Assembly: GCA_900541895.1 (NCBI GenBank)
Contig: UWSI01000008.1
Location: 1-63,818, forward strand
Source of the DNA: an uncultured Actinomyces sp.
Lineage (GTDB): Bacteria; Actinomycetota; Actinomycetes; Actinomycetales; Actinomycetaceae
Length of the DNA stretch: 63,818 nucleotides
Direction: 5' to 3'
Part shown: positions 41,022 through 50,115 of the stretch, one piece after another
How positions within the stretch are numbered: position 1 is the stretch's first letter
How the letters are laid out: the number at the start of each line of letters is the position of its first letter
Made by a program: the position numbers and the translations under genes
Notes under the pieces: generated by a model
What the model was told of the DNA's origin: nothing
The model's database searches: none
The model's input: only the letters and a program-made list of their open reading frames with translations

Positions 41022-42447
41022 TCACAGATCGTAATACAGCTGAAATTCGTAAGGATGCGGGTAGGCGCGCATTGGGGCAATCTCCACCGTTTCTTTATAG
41101 TTAATCCAGGTTTCGATCAGGTCTTCAGTAAAGACGTCTCCCTCGGTGAGGAATTCATAGTCATGACGAAGTGCCTCAAGAGCCGCTTCCAAACTGGAGG
41201 GAAGCTTCGCAATGGAGTCGTAGTCAGCGCTCGGAAGTTCGTAGAGGTCCTTATCAATGGGTGCGGCTGGGTCGATACGGCGTTTGATCCCGTCGATACC
41301 CGCCATGAGACAGGCAGAGAAAGATAAGTAGGGGTTCGCGCTGGGATCAGGAACGCGGTATTCGACCCGTTTCGCGGCAGGCGAAGTACCAGTTACGGGA
41401 ATGCGAATACAGGCGCTGCGGTTACGTGCCGAATAGACCAGGTTAATCGGCGCCTCAAAGCCGGGTACAAGCCGGCGGAAGGAATTGACCGAAGGGTTTG
41501 TGAAGGCAAGCAATGCAGGCGCGTGCTCCAAAAGCCCACCAATGAACCAGCGGGCGGTATCGGAAAGAGAACCGTAGCCTCGTTCGTCATAGAAGAGAGG
41601 CTCGCCGTCTTTCCATAGGGGAAAGGTGCGTGTGCATTCCAGAACCGTTATCACCAAATAGCGGCTTGGGCATGAAGGTCGCCGACAGCCCCGCAGCACG
41701 CGCAGCGTTCTTAATGACGTACTTAAACTTCATCATGTCGTCTGCGGCAGTTGTTAAGGTATCGAAGCGGTAGTTGATCTCCTGCTGGCCGCCCGAGCCG
41801 ACCTCGTGATGTGCACGCTCAAGCTTCAGTCCAACCTCGGTCAGGAGATTAGACATCTCATCGCGAAGATCGGTGAAGTCATCGCTGGGGGAGACGGGGA
41901 AATAACCGCCCTTAGGTGCGACTTTATATCCCAGATTCCCACCTTCCTCTGTGCGTCCTGTGTTCCAGTAGGCCTCGTCAGAGTCAAGTGCGTAGAAGGT
42001 CGATTGAGGGCTTACTTGGTAACGCACATCGTTGAAGACGAAAAACTCTGCCTCTGCGCCGATGTAACAGGTGTCTGCGATGCCAGTGGAGCGCAGGTAG
42101 GCCTCGGCCTTCGCGGCAACTTGTCGAGGGTCGCGTGAGAAAGGCTCATCAGTGAATGGGTCGACGATGGAAAAAATGATGACGAGTGTCTTATTAGCGC
42201 GGAAAGGGTCGACGAAGGCTGAGGTAATATCTGGAATCAGCTTCATGTCTGATTCGTGAATCTGTGTGAAGCCGCGAACCGACGAGCCGTCGAACATCAG
42301 TCCATCTTTGAGGACCGAAGCTTGAAGCTCGCTGGCGGGAATAGTGAAGTGCTGTTGGACTCCTGGAAGGTCGCAGAAACGTACGTCGATGTACGCAATT
42401 TCTTCCTTTTCAATGAAGTCGATAACCTCTTGAGCCTGGGTAAACAT
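41022..42447 (-). pseudogene. glnA: Glutamine synthetase type I, interrupted by a one-base frameshift
   Basis: Two overlapping frames together make a complete class I glutamine synthetase of about 474 residues. The 5' part (42447 down to the C-run) starts MFTQAQEVIDFIEKEEIAYIDVRF and runs through EINYRFDTL and GSGMHTHLS. The 3' part continues LWKDGEPLFYDERGYGSLSDTA to EFQLYYDL and includes the DLYELPSAD segment, which resembles the adenylylation site. The break is in a run of four C on the coding strand (41618-41621 on the plus strand); three C would restore the frame. The ATG at 42447 has GGAAAGG 6 nt upstream, so an upstream in-frame ATG at 42462 is not used. A sequencing error, a real mutation or +1 frameshifting are all possible. 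No other glnA is in the window. Confidence 0.85.
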
Positions 42448-42545
42448 GGCAAACCTTTCCACAGCGATACCTTCAAGAAATGATAAACCTCAGACCAACA
42501 GTTTTCTAATGCCATGCAGAGCAAGCATCACATTGATAGCGCGGT

Positions 42546-42557
42546 TAGGCTAGGGGC
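42546..42557 (+). promoter_or_regulatory. Putative -10 box for leaderless uvrC
   Basis: TAGGCT at 42546-42551, then 6 nt, then the GTG at 42558. It is the same arrangement as uvrA and uvrB. Confidence 0.5.
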
Positions 42558-44570
42558 GTGGCTGATCCTTCGACTTATCGACCGAAAACAAGCGAGATCC
42601 CGACAGACCCAGGGGTCTATAGGTTTCGCGATGAACAGGGTGCAGTCATCTATGTTGGAAAAGCAAAGAGCCTTCGAGCGCGTCTGACTAATTACTTTCA
42701 AGACCTTGCAAATCTTCATCCACGTACCCAGAAAATGGTGACGACCGCGGCCTCGGTGCAGTGGACTGTTGTACGTAACGAGATTGAAGCGCTCACCCTC
42801 GAGTTTACGTGGATCAAGGAATTCAATCCCCGTTTTAACGTGATGTTCAAGGATGACAAGTCCTATCCGTATCTCGCTGTGAGCATGGGGGAGCGGTTCC
42901 CTAGGGTTCAGGTCACCCGAGAAGCGCGTAAGAAAGACACACGTTACTTTGGTCCGTATACGAAAGTTTGGGCTATCCGCGACACCATTGAACTCCTCAT
43001 CCGTGTATTCCCCGTCCGAACCTGTTCTGCCGGGGTATTCCGCCGCGCGCAAGCTCAAGGACGTCCATGCCTCCTCGGGTATATTGACAAGTGTTCGGCG
43101 CCGTGCGTTGGTCGCATTTCTCAAGCAAAACATCGTGCTTTAGCTCAGTCGATGTGCGACTTTCTTGAGGGAAAGGCAAGCCCTATCCTGCGTCAAGTCG
43201 AGTCTGAAATGCGGCAAGCTAGTGCTGAGCTCGATTTTGAAACGGCCGCAAAGAAACGTGATGATCTGCGTGCACTAGAGACTGTTCTTGAACGCAACAC
43301 GATGGTTTTAAACGATGGAACTGACGCCGATATTTTCGCCTTAGTGAGCGATGAGCTTGACGCCGCGGTACATGTTTTCCACGTTCGTGGTGGTCGTATT
43401 CGTGGTACTCGAGGATGGGTAGTTTCACGCGACGACGATGCCGGTGAAGCTGAACTCATGGCCAGACTCTTCGAACAGATCTATTCCGAACTACCGGATG
43501 TTCCTCAGGGAACAAAACGAGGCATTGAACAGGCTCAGGCAGTATCAGTCGACGATGTCATTCATACGCCGACTCGTGCGGTTCCGCGTGAGATTTTGGT
43601 GAGTGTGATGCCTACTGAAAGGGGCACAATCGCCGAGTGGCTTTCAGAAAAAAGGGGAGCGGCGGTTGACATTCATGTCCCCAAACGTGGTCCGAAGGCT
43701 CAGCTTATGGAGACCGTTAAAGAAAATGCCAAGCAGGCGTTGCTTCTGCATAAGACTCGTCGAAGTGGCGATCTTGCCCAACGCGGTCAGGCGCTGGACG
43801 AGCTTGCTGAATACCTCGATCTTCCCGCGTCTCCTTTGCGTATCGAGTGCTACGACATCTCTCACACGCAGGGGCAGCTTCAGGTCGGTTCAATGGTTGT
43901 CTTTGAAGATGGAGTGCCAAGGAAAGACGCGTATCGCCACTTCAACATTCAGGGTGAAAATGGTGAGGGAACGCCCGATGACACGTCTGCAATGGACGAA
44001 GTCCTTCGACGCCGATTCCGTAGGCTCCTTGCTGAAGAAAATGGCGAAGATGGTGAAGATGAGGAAGGTATCGCCTTTGAGTCCGGACCGGTTGATGCGA
44101 GCGGACGCCCACGACGCTTTTCGTATCGACCAGATTTAGTAGTTGTTGATGGAGGTTTGCCGCAGGTTAATGCTGCCCGCGACGCTTTAGACTCAATGGG
44201 AATTGATATTCCCCTGATCGGTCTTGCAAAGAGGCTGGAAGAAGTGTGGATTCCCGGCGAGGAGTTCCCGCTGATCTTCCCGCGCACCTCTGCAGCTCTC
44301 TATATGCTTCAGTACCTTAGAGATGAATCCCATCGCTTCGCAATCACAGCGCATAGGAAACGGCGCGCGAAGAATCAGCAGCGCTCAGTTTTAGACGGAA
44401 TTGCAGGAGTTGGTCCTTCTCGGCAGAAGGCACTCTTACGTCACTTCGGTTCCGTTAAAAAGATTCGCGAGTCCACACCCGAACAAATTGCACAAGTGAG
44501 TGGGATCGGCCCCGCCCTGGGAAGTGCAATTTGGCAAGCGCTTAATCCAGATCTTCCGCTTGTGCAGTAG
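42558..44570 (+). CDS. uvrC: UvrABC excinuclease subunit C
   Basis: A 670-residue dual-incision nuclease of nucleotide excision repair. The N-terminal GIY-YIG domain (GVYRFRDEQGAVIYVGKAKSLR) makes the 3' cut. A UVR motif near residue 215 (LDFETAAKKRDDLRAL) binds UvrB. The RNase H-like domain (IECYDISHTQG ... PDLVVVDGG) makes the 5' cut, and two helix-hairpin-helix elements close the protein (LDGIAGVGPSRQKALL, VSGIGPALGSAI). Start GTG at 42558 by its TANNNT box. uvrC leads the conserved uvrC-rapZ-yvcK-whiA-gapA series of Gram-positive bacteria. Confidence 0.98.
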   Translation: MADPSTYRPKTSEIPTDPGVYRFRDEQGAVIYVGKAKSLRARLTNYFQDLANLHPRTQKMVTTAASVQWTVVRNEIEALTLEFTWIKEFNPRFNVMFKDDKSYPYLAVSMGERFPRVQVTREARKKDTRYFGPYTKVWAIRDTIELLIRVFPVRTCSAGVFRRAQAQGRPCLLGYIDKCSAPCVGRISQAKHRALAQSMCDFLEGKASPILRQVESEMRQASAELDFETAAKKRDDLRALETVLERNTMVLNDGTDADIFALVSDELDAAVHVFHVRGGRIRGTRGWVVSRDDDAGEAELMARLFEQIYSELPDVPQGTKRGIEQAQAVSVDDVIHTPTRAVPREILVSVMPTERGTIAEWLSEKRGAAVDIHVPKRGPKAQLMETVKENAKQALLLHKTRRSGDLAQRGQALDELAEYLDLPASPLRIECYDISHTQGQLQVGSMVVFEDGVPRKDAYRHFNIQGENGEGTPDDTSAMDEVLRRRFRRLLAEENGEDGEDEEGIAFESGPVDASGRPRRFSYRPDLVVVDGGLPQVNAARDALDSMGIDIPLIGLAKRLEEVWIPGEEFPLIFPRTSAALYMLQYLRDESHRFAITAHRKRRAKNQQRSVLDGIAGVGPSRQKALLRHFGSVKKIRESTPEQIAQVSGIGPALGSAIWQALNPDLPLVQ

Positions 44571-44629
44571 CACCAAACTGCCTGAGGTAAAACCGGGAAA
44601 GATTCGCTGATCAATGGCACCATAGGGGT

Positions 44630-45586
44630 ATGAGCGAAACTCCGATCCCACCCGACACTTCGCAGGAAACTGTGCCCGGAGGTATCCCACTTCTCGATCA
44701 GATTGCCTCCGATGCTCCTGATGAGGGCGGCAACGAGGTCGTGATCATCACCGGTCGCTCAGGGGCAGGACGTACCGGTGCCGCCCGTGCACTTGAAGAT
44801 CTTGATTGGTACGTCGTCGACAATCTTCCACCGGCAATGCTGCCAGCGCTGGTTGGCATGATGAGCCCCGACGGCGGGGGAGTCCACCGACTGGCTGTCG
44901 TCGTTGATGTGCGTTCACGTGAGTTCTTTGCTGATTTTGCTCGCGCCCTTGAACAGCTTAAAGAGTTGGGGGTTGCCTATCGGGTAATCTTCCTCGAGGC
45001 CTCGCCGGACACTCTTGTCCGGCGTTATGAATCAAATCGCCGCCCTCACCCGCTTCAGGGAGACGGAACTCTTCTTGACGGAATTACAGCCGAAGAGCGC
45101 GCGCTTGCTCCTCTACGTCGTTTCGCAGATACGATTATTGACACGTCCAGGATGTCCGTTCATGACCTGACACGTCATATCCGTGATGTTATTGCTCAGG
45201 CTGGCGATGTGCCGCTTCGTATCACCGTTGAATCGTTTGGTTTTAAGCACGGTCTCCCCTTGGATGCTGACCACGTTCTTGACGTGCGCTTTTTAAAGAA
45301 TCCCTACTGGGTTGATGAATTGCGTCATTTGACGGGTAAAGACCAACCTGTTGCAGATTACGTCCTGTCCCAGCCGGGTGCTCGCGACTTCGTTGTTGGT
45401 TACGCTGATCTTCTTGCACCCATGCTGAAGGGGTATATTGGTGAACTCAAGCGTTACACAACAATTGCAGTTGGGTGTACGGGCGGGAAGCACCGTTCAG
45501 TGGCGAGCGCAGAGCTCATCGCCCGCAGGCTGCGCGAGCATGGTTTCAATGTGCGAATCATGCATCGCGATATGGGAAAGGAATAG
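44630..45586 (+). CDS. rapZ: RNase adapter / nucleotide-binding protein RapZ family
   Basis: A 318-residue protein of the RapZ/YvcJ family. The N-terminal P-loop reads GRSGAGRTGAARALED, with Arg in the position of the usual Lys, a variant often seen in actinobacteria. The WYVVDNLPPAMLP block follows, then the second domain with ITVESFGFKHGLPLDADHVLDVRFLKNPYW and GCTGGKHRSVASAELIA near the C-terminus. In E. coli RapZ steers RNase E to the GlmZ RNA; in Gram-positives the role is less clear but linked to envelope precursor balance. A ~40-residue N-terminal extension precedes the P-loop. It is 3 bases from yvcK, so the two are co-translated. Confidence 0.95.
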   Translation: MSETPIPPDTSQETVPGGIPLLDQIASDAPDEGGNEVVIITGRSGAGRTGAARALEDLDWYVVDNLPPAMLPALVGMMSPDGGGVHRLAVVVDVRSREFFADFARALEQLKELGVAYRVIFLEASPDTLVRRYESNRRPHPLQGDGTLLDGITAEERALAPLRRFADTIIDTSRMSVHDLTRHIRDVIAQAGDVPLRITVESFGFKHGLPLDADHVLDVRFLKNPYWVDELRHLTGKDQPVADYVLSQPGARDFVVGYADLLAPMLKGYIGELKRYTTIAVGCTGGKHRSVASAELIARRLREHGFNVRIMHRDMGKE

Positions 45587-45589
45587 TCG

Positions 45590-46594
45590 ATGACCTACGT
45601 TGATGCTGCTGGGTGGATGCAGCGCGGCGAATCGAATAACCGTGTCGTCGCTCTAGGTGGTGGACACGGACTATCCGCTACTCTTCGCGCACTGCGACAC
45701 ATTACGCGTCAGCTCACAGCCGTGGTCACCGTTGCTGATGACGGTGGGTCTTCGGGCCGCCTTCGGGCAGAAATGCCGATTCTTCCCCCCGGCGATTTAC
45801 GCATGGCTTTAGCGTCTTTATGCGAAGAAACTGAGTGGGGTTTGACCTGGCGAGATGTCTTCCAGATGCGCTTAAAGACCAGTGGTCCGATGGATGGTCA
45901 TGCAGTCGGCAATATTGTGATTGCTGGATTGTGGCAGCTTCTTGACGACCCGGTAGAAGGCCTCGATTTTGTTGGCCGTCTCTTGGGAGCGCAGGGGCGT
46001 GTTCTCCCGATGTCGATAGACCCGCTGAGTATTGAAGCGGATATGAATGATAACGGCCGGCACTACACCGTTAAAGGGCAATCTAAGGTCGCAATTGCAC
46101 CGGGTGATGTTGAGGCAGTACGCCTCAGCCCAGAAGAACCAAGAGTTCCAGCGGCAGTCACCGATGCAATCTCCGAAGCGGATTGGGTTGTTCTCGGCCC
46201 TGGTTCTTGGTACACCTCGGTAATTCCGCACTTACTGGTTCCTGATCTTCATCGTGCACTTGTGACGACCGAAGCTCACCGCGCACTCATTTTGAACCTT
46301 GAACGTCAGCGTGGTGAAACAGAATCAATGACAACCGCTGATCACGTCCGAGCGATCGCTCAATACGCTCCCAGTTTCAAACTGGATGTAGTGATCGCTG
46401 ATCCGACAACAACTGACGATATTGATGATCTTGCCGAGGCTGCCGATGCTCTTGGCGCGCGTGTACTTTTGCGTCAGGTTCGCACTGGTGATGGTGAAGC
46501 CCATCATGATCCTTTACGACTTGCTGCAGCATTACGTGATGCTTTTGATGGTTTTCTGGGCGAAGTTGGCCGCAGCGAAACCTGGCTCCCGTAA
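45590..46594 (+). CDS. yvcK: Gluconeogenesis factor YvcK/CuvA family
   Basis: A 334-residue protein of the CofD-like superfamily that binds UDP-sugars and tunes carbon flux into the cell wall. It opens RVVALGGGHGLSATLRALR, followed by TAVVTVADDGGSSGRLRAE and PPGDLRMALASL, all family signatures, and later VLGPGSWYTSVIPHLLV. The ATG at 45590 is preceded by GGAAAGGA. In many actinobacteria it is a target of PknB-type kinases; the sequence alone cannot show whether that applies. It sits between rapZ and whiA as in other Gram-positives. Confidence 0.96.
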   Translation: MTYVDAAGWMQRGESNNRVVALGGGHGLSATLRALRHITRQLTAVVTVADDGGSSGRLRAEMPILPPGDLRMALASLCEETEWGLTWRDVFQMRLKTSGPMDGHAVGNIVIAGLWQLLDDPVEGLDFVGRLLGAQGRVLPMSIDPLSIEADMNDNGRHYTVKGQSKVAIAPGDVEAVRLSPEEPRVPAAVTDAISEADWVVLGPGSWYTSVIPHLLVPDLHRALVTTEAHRALILNLERQRGETESMTTADHVRAIAQYAPSFKLDVVIADPTTTDDIDDLAEAADALGARVLLRQVRTGDGEAHHDPLRLAAALRDAFDGFLGEVGRSETWLP

Positions 46595-46635
46595 AATCTT
46601 CCTCGTTCCCGTGCACCCTGACATAAGGAGACAAG

Positions 46636-47619
46636 GTGTCCCTCACATCGGATATGAAAGATGAATTAGCGCGTAGCGCGGTTCCCTCGCAATCTGCGAT
46701 GGCCGCGGAGGTATGTGCAATTCTTCGTTTCTCAGGTGGCCTACACCTCGTGGGTGGTCGGATCCTTATCGAAGCGGAGTTAGATTCTTCCGTAGCCGTA
46801 CGCCGTCTTCGCGCATTCCTGACCTGCTTGTACAACGTAGAGTCCTTTGTCGTTGTAGTTTCAGGTTCGTCGTTACGGCGAGGAAAGCGCTACGTCGTAC
46901 GTGTCGTGCACCGAGCAGATGAACTTGCTCGACTCACCGGCCTCGTCGATGGGGCGGGAAGGCCAGTGCGCGGGCTCCCTGCGACCCTGGTTGCTTCCGG
47001 GAAAGATGAAGCCGCAGCTGTGTGGCGCGGTGCGTTCCTTGCCCGCGGTTCTCTTCTTGAGCCTGGACGTTCGTCATCTTTGGAAATTACATGCCCGGGA
47101 CCCGAGGTTGCACTCGCGATGGTGGGACTCGCACGTAAGCTCGGAGCTACTGTTCGTTCAAAGGAAGTGCGCGGATCTGATCGCGTCACTGCTCGTGATT
47201 CCGAGGCCATTAGTGCGCTTATCCGCGCGCTGGGTGCACCTGCTACTCATGTTGCCTGGGAGCAGAGGCGTGAGCGTCGCGAGGCCCGGGGTTCAGCCAA
47301 CCGCTTAGCAAACTTTGACGATGCGAACCTCCGTCGTAGCGCTCGTGCCGCTGTAGCGGCCGGAGCGCGAGTTGAGCGGGCATTTGCGATTTTGGGCGAC
47401 GATGTTCCAGATCACCTCAGGCAAGCGGGGGAGTTGCGTATTCAGTTCAAGCAGGCTTCCCTTGAAGAGCTGGGCAAACATACCGATCCGCCGCTGACAA
47501 AGGACGCGGTTGCAGGCCGTATTCGCCGTCTTTTAGCTATGGCCGATAAGGTCGCGCATGAACGGGGTATTCCCGATACTGAATCGGCCTTGACTTTAGA
47601 CATGCTCGACGGTGACTGA
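46636..47619 (+). CDS. whiA: Sporulation/cell-division transcription regulator WhiA
   Basis: A 327-residue DNA-binding protein with a degenerate LAGLIDADG homing-endonuclease fold in the first two thirds (AAAVWRGAFLARGSLLEPGRSSSLEI) and a C-terminal helix-turn-helix (LRIQFKQASLEELGKHTDPPLTKDAVAGRIRRLL). In Streptomyces it works with WhiB to switch on division at sporulation. In non-sporulating actinobacteria it is retained, presumably for division or growth control. The start is GTG at 46636 with AAGGAG 5 nt upstream. It follows yvcK in the conserved cluster. Confidence 0.97.
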   Translation: MSLTSDMKDELARSAVPSQSAMAAEVCAILRFSGGLHLVGGRILIEAELDSSVAVRRLRAFLTCLYNVESFVVVVSGSSLRRGKRYVVRVVHRADELARLTGLVDGAGRPVRGLPATLVASGKDEAAAVWRGAFLARGSLLEPGRSSSLEITCPGPEVALAMVGLARKLGATVRSKEVRGSDRVTARDSEAISALIRALGAPATHVAWEQRRERREARGSANRLANFDDANLRRSARAAVAAGARVERAFAILGDDVPDHLRQAGELRIQFKQASLEELGKHTDPPLTKDAVAGRIRRLLAMADKVAHERGIPDTESALTLDMLDGD

Positions 47620-47692
47620 GATCTCTCTTTCAGCATAATGTGGGCCAGATCTCTAAGGACTTAGTTCACCCTCATCTTGGACCGTGAAGGTG

Positions 47693-47803
47693 TAGATTAG
47701 AGGTACTGGAACCGCAGAGCACTGCGGGCCATAGATGCAAACCGCATCTTCATGGTTGATACAGAAAGCGTGTCCCGCAGGGGGCACAAGCAGGAGGACA
47801 ACA
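47693..47803 (+). promoter_or_regulatory. Promoter and structured leader of gapA
   Basis: A TAGATT box at 47693-47698 predicts a leader of about 100 nt. It contains two tight hairpins, CCGCAG/CTGCGG (47712-47727) and AGATGC/GCATCT (47733-47749), before the AGGAGG ribosome binding site at 47792-47797. Confidence 0.45.
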
Positions 47804-48811
47804 GTGACCACCCGCGTTGGCATTAACGGCTTCGGCCGCATCGGTCGTAACTTCTTCCGCGCTGCAATTGAGCAGGGCGCAGACCTCGAGGTCGTTGCAG
47901 TTAACGATCTGACCGACAATAAGACTCTGGCACACCTGCTGAAGTACGACTCGATTATGGGTCGCTTCAATGGTGAGGTTTCCTACGATGATGAGGGCAT
48001 TATCGTTGACGGAAAGCACATCAAGGTTCTCGCACAGCGCGATCCTGCCGACCTGCCTTGGGGCGAGCTCGGTGTTGAGGTTGTCGTCGAATCCACCGGT
48101 TTCTTCACCGATGGTGAGAAGGCAGCTGCACACATTGCAGCCGGCGCAAAGAAGGTTGTCATTTCGGCGCCTGCAAAGAACGTTGACGGCACCTTCGTTA
48201 TGGGTGTGAACGATGGCGATTACGATCCCGCCACCATGAACATCATCTCCAACGCTTCGTGCACCACCAACTGCCTTGCTCCTCTGGCCAAGGTTCTCCA
48301 CGAGAACTTCGGTATTGAGCGTGGCATCATGACCACCATCCACTCCTACACCGGCGACCAGCGCGTTCTCGACGCCCCCCACAAGGATCTGCGTCGTGCA
48401 CGTGCAGCAGCCCTCAACATGATCCCCACCAAGACCGGTGCGGCTCAGGCTGTTGCTCTGGTTCTGCCCGAGCTCAAGGGCAAGTTCGACGGACTTGCAG
48501 TCCGCGTCCCCACCCCGACCGGTTCGCTGACCGACCTAACCTTTGTCGCCAGCAAGGAGGTCTCGGTTGAGGCTATTCAGGCTGCCGTTAAGGCCGCTGC
48601 TGAGGGCGAGCTCAAGGGCGTTCTCGAGTACACCGAAGATCCGATCGTTTCGACCGACATCGTGGGCAACCCCCACACCTCGATCTTCGATGCAACCGAG
48701 ACCAAGGTCATCGGCAACCTGGTGAAGGTTCTCTCTTGGTACGACAACGAGTGGGGCTACTCGAACGCTCTCGTTCGCCTGACCTCGCTGGTTGGCTCCA
48801 AGCTGGCCTGA
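47804..48811 (+). CDS. gapA: Glyceraldehyde-3-phosphate dehydrogenase, type I
   Basis: A 335-residue NAD-dependent glycolytic enzyme. It starts TTRVGINGFGRIGRNFFRA, the Rossmann loop. The catalytic cysteine lies in SNASCTTNCLAPLAKV, the catalytic histidine in IHSYTGDQ, and WYDNEWGYSNALVRL closes the fold. The frame is open 23 codons upstream, but the GTG at 47804 has AGGAGG 6 nt upstream and the family-standard N-terminus. Codon use is strongly biased to C-ending codons, marking a very highly expressed gene. It heads the gapA-pgk-tpiA glycolytic series. Confidence 0.98.
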   Translation: MTTRVGINGFGRIGRNFFRAAIEQGADLEVVAVNDLTDNKTLAHLLKYDSIMGRFNGEVSYDDEGIIVDGKHIKVLAQRDPADLPWGELGVEVVVESTGFFTDGEKAAAHIAAGAKKVVISAPAKNVDGTFVMGVNDGDYDPATMNIISNASCTTNCLAPLAKVLHENFGIERGIMTTIHSYTGDQRVLDAPHKDLRRARAAALNMIPTKTGAAQAVALVLPELKGKFDGLAVRVPTPTGSLTDLTFVASKEVSVEAIQAAVKAAAEGELKGVLEYTEDPIVSTDIVGNPHTSIFDATETKVIGNLVKVLSWYDNEWGYSNALVRLTSLVGSKLA

Positions 48812-48839
48812 TCCTCGCATAGAGCATGATCTGCTAGTT

Positions 48840-48877
48840 ACTGGGCCCGTGTACGTGAAAGCGTATGCGGGCCCAGT
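48840..48877 (+). terminator. Hairpin between gapA and pgk
   Basis: A 10-bp stem (ACTGGGCCCG / CGGGCCCAGT) with a small inner TACG/CGTA stem. Without a T-tract it may be a partial terminator that lowers pgk-tpiA expression relative to gapA. Confidence 0.6.
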
Positions 48878-48918
48878 TCGCTAGCCTCTCAATTTTTCGT
48901 TAATTTAAGGAGAATCCC

Positions 48919-50112
48919 ATGAGGACAATTGATAGCCTGGGTGATCTTTCCGGTAAGAGCGTTCTACTTCGTTCGGACTTCAATGTTCCCCTCGATGCTG
49001 ACCAGAACATTACCGATGACGGCCGTATTCGCGCGGCACTTCCGACGATCAAGCTTCTTTTGGATGCAGGTGCAAAGGTCATCATTGCCGCTCACCTTGG
49101 ACGTCCTAAGGGCCAAGTCAATCCCGCATTTTCGCTTGCACCCGTTGCCCACCGCCTTGCAGAGCTGACCGGCGTCAAGGTCACTCTTGCTCCCGACACC
49201 GTCGGTGAAGGAGCACACGCTGCTGTTGAAGCTGCAAAGCCCGGTGAGATCGTTCTTCTTGAGAACGTTCGCTTCAACGCTGCAGAAACCTCGAAGGACG
49301 ATGCAGAGCGCGAAGCCTTCGCTGCACAGCTCGCTTCTCTTGCCGATGCTTTTGTGTCCGATGGTTTCGGTGTTGTTCACCGCAAGCAGGCTTCGGTTTA
49401 CGATGTTGCCAAGCTTCTTCCTAGCGCCGCTGGTCTTCTTGTTGTCAAGGAAATCGAGTCCTTGGGCAAGGCCGTTAATGATCCCGAGCGTCCCTACGTC
49501 GTCGTCCTCGGTGGTTCTAAGGTTTCAGACAAGCTCGGAGTTATTGCGAACCTGCTGTCCAAGGCTGACAAGCTGATTATCGGCGGCGGCATGGCTTACA
49601 CCTTCTTGGCTGCAAAGGGCTACGAAGTTGGTAAGTCTCTTCTCGAAGCGGATCAGATTCCCACGGTTCAGGGCTACATGGAGACCGCCGCGAAGAATGG
49701 TGTCGAGCTTCTTCTGCCCGTCGACACCGTCGTTGCACCTGAGTTTGCAGCAGACGCACCCGCAACCGTTGTCAGCGCTGATGCGATTCCCGCGGATCAG
49801 ATGGGCCTCGATATTGGTCCGAAGACCCAAGAGATTTTCTCTCAAGCAATTGCTTCTGCAAAGACCGTTGTGTGGAACGGCCCCATGGGCGTCTTCGAGT
49901 TCCCCGCATTCGCAGAGGGGACAAAGGCAGTCGCACGTGCAATGAGCGAAGGAACCGCGTTCACCGTCATTGGTGGTGGAGACTCCGCATCTGCCGTTCG
50001 TAACCTCGGCTTTGACGAATCTACTTTCTCTCACATTTCCACCGGTGGTGGCGCCTCTCTCGAGCTGCTCGAGGGTAAGGTTCTGCCCGGTATTGCAGTA
50101 CTGGAGGACTGA
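48919..50112 (+). CDS. pgk: Phosphoglycerate kinase
   Basis: A 397-residue glycolytic kinase that makes ATP from 1,3-bisphosphoglycerate. The N-terminal substrate domain contains KSVLLRSDFNVPL, the basic patch AHLGRPKG and LLENVRF. The C-terminal nucleotide domain contains VLGGSKVSDKLGVI, WNGPMGVFE and VIGGGDSASAV. The ATG is preceded by AAGGAGA. It lies 3 bases upstream of tpiA, and both follow gapA. Confidence 0.98.
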   Translation: MRTIDSLGDLSGKSVLLRSDFNVPLDADQNITDDGRIRAALPTIKLLLDAGAKVIIAAHLGRPKGQVNPAFSLAPVAHRLAELTGVKVTLAPDTVGEGAHAAVEAAKPGEIVLLENVRFNAAETSKDDAEREAFAAQLASLADAFVSDGFGVVHRKQASVYDVAKLLPSAAGLLVVKEIESLGKAVNDPERPYVVVLGGSKVSDKLGVIANLLSKADKLIIGGGMAYTFLAAKGYEVGKSLLEADQIPTVQGYMETAAKNGVELLLPVDTVVAPEFAADAPATVVSADAIPADQMGLDIGPKTQEIFSQAIASAKTVVWNGPMGVFEFPAFAEGTKAVARAMSEGTAFTVIGGGDSASAVRNLGFDESTFSHISTGGGASLELLEGKVLPGIAVLED

Positions 50113-50115
50113 ACA

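Noticed and set aside
42528..43133. 201-codon minus-strand frame covering the uvrC start
   Set aside because: It covers the GIY-YIG coding region of uvrC in antisense and shows no recognisable domain.
47735..47803. Earlier start for gapA
   Set aside because: The added residues cover the leader hairpins and the ribosome binding site; the GTG at 47804 gives the standard N-terminus.
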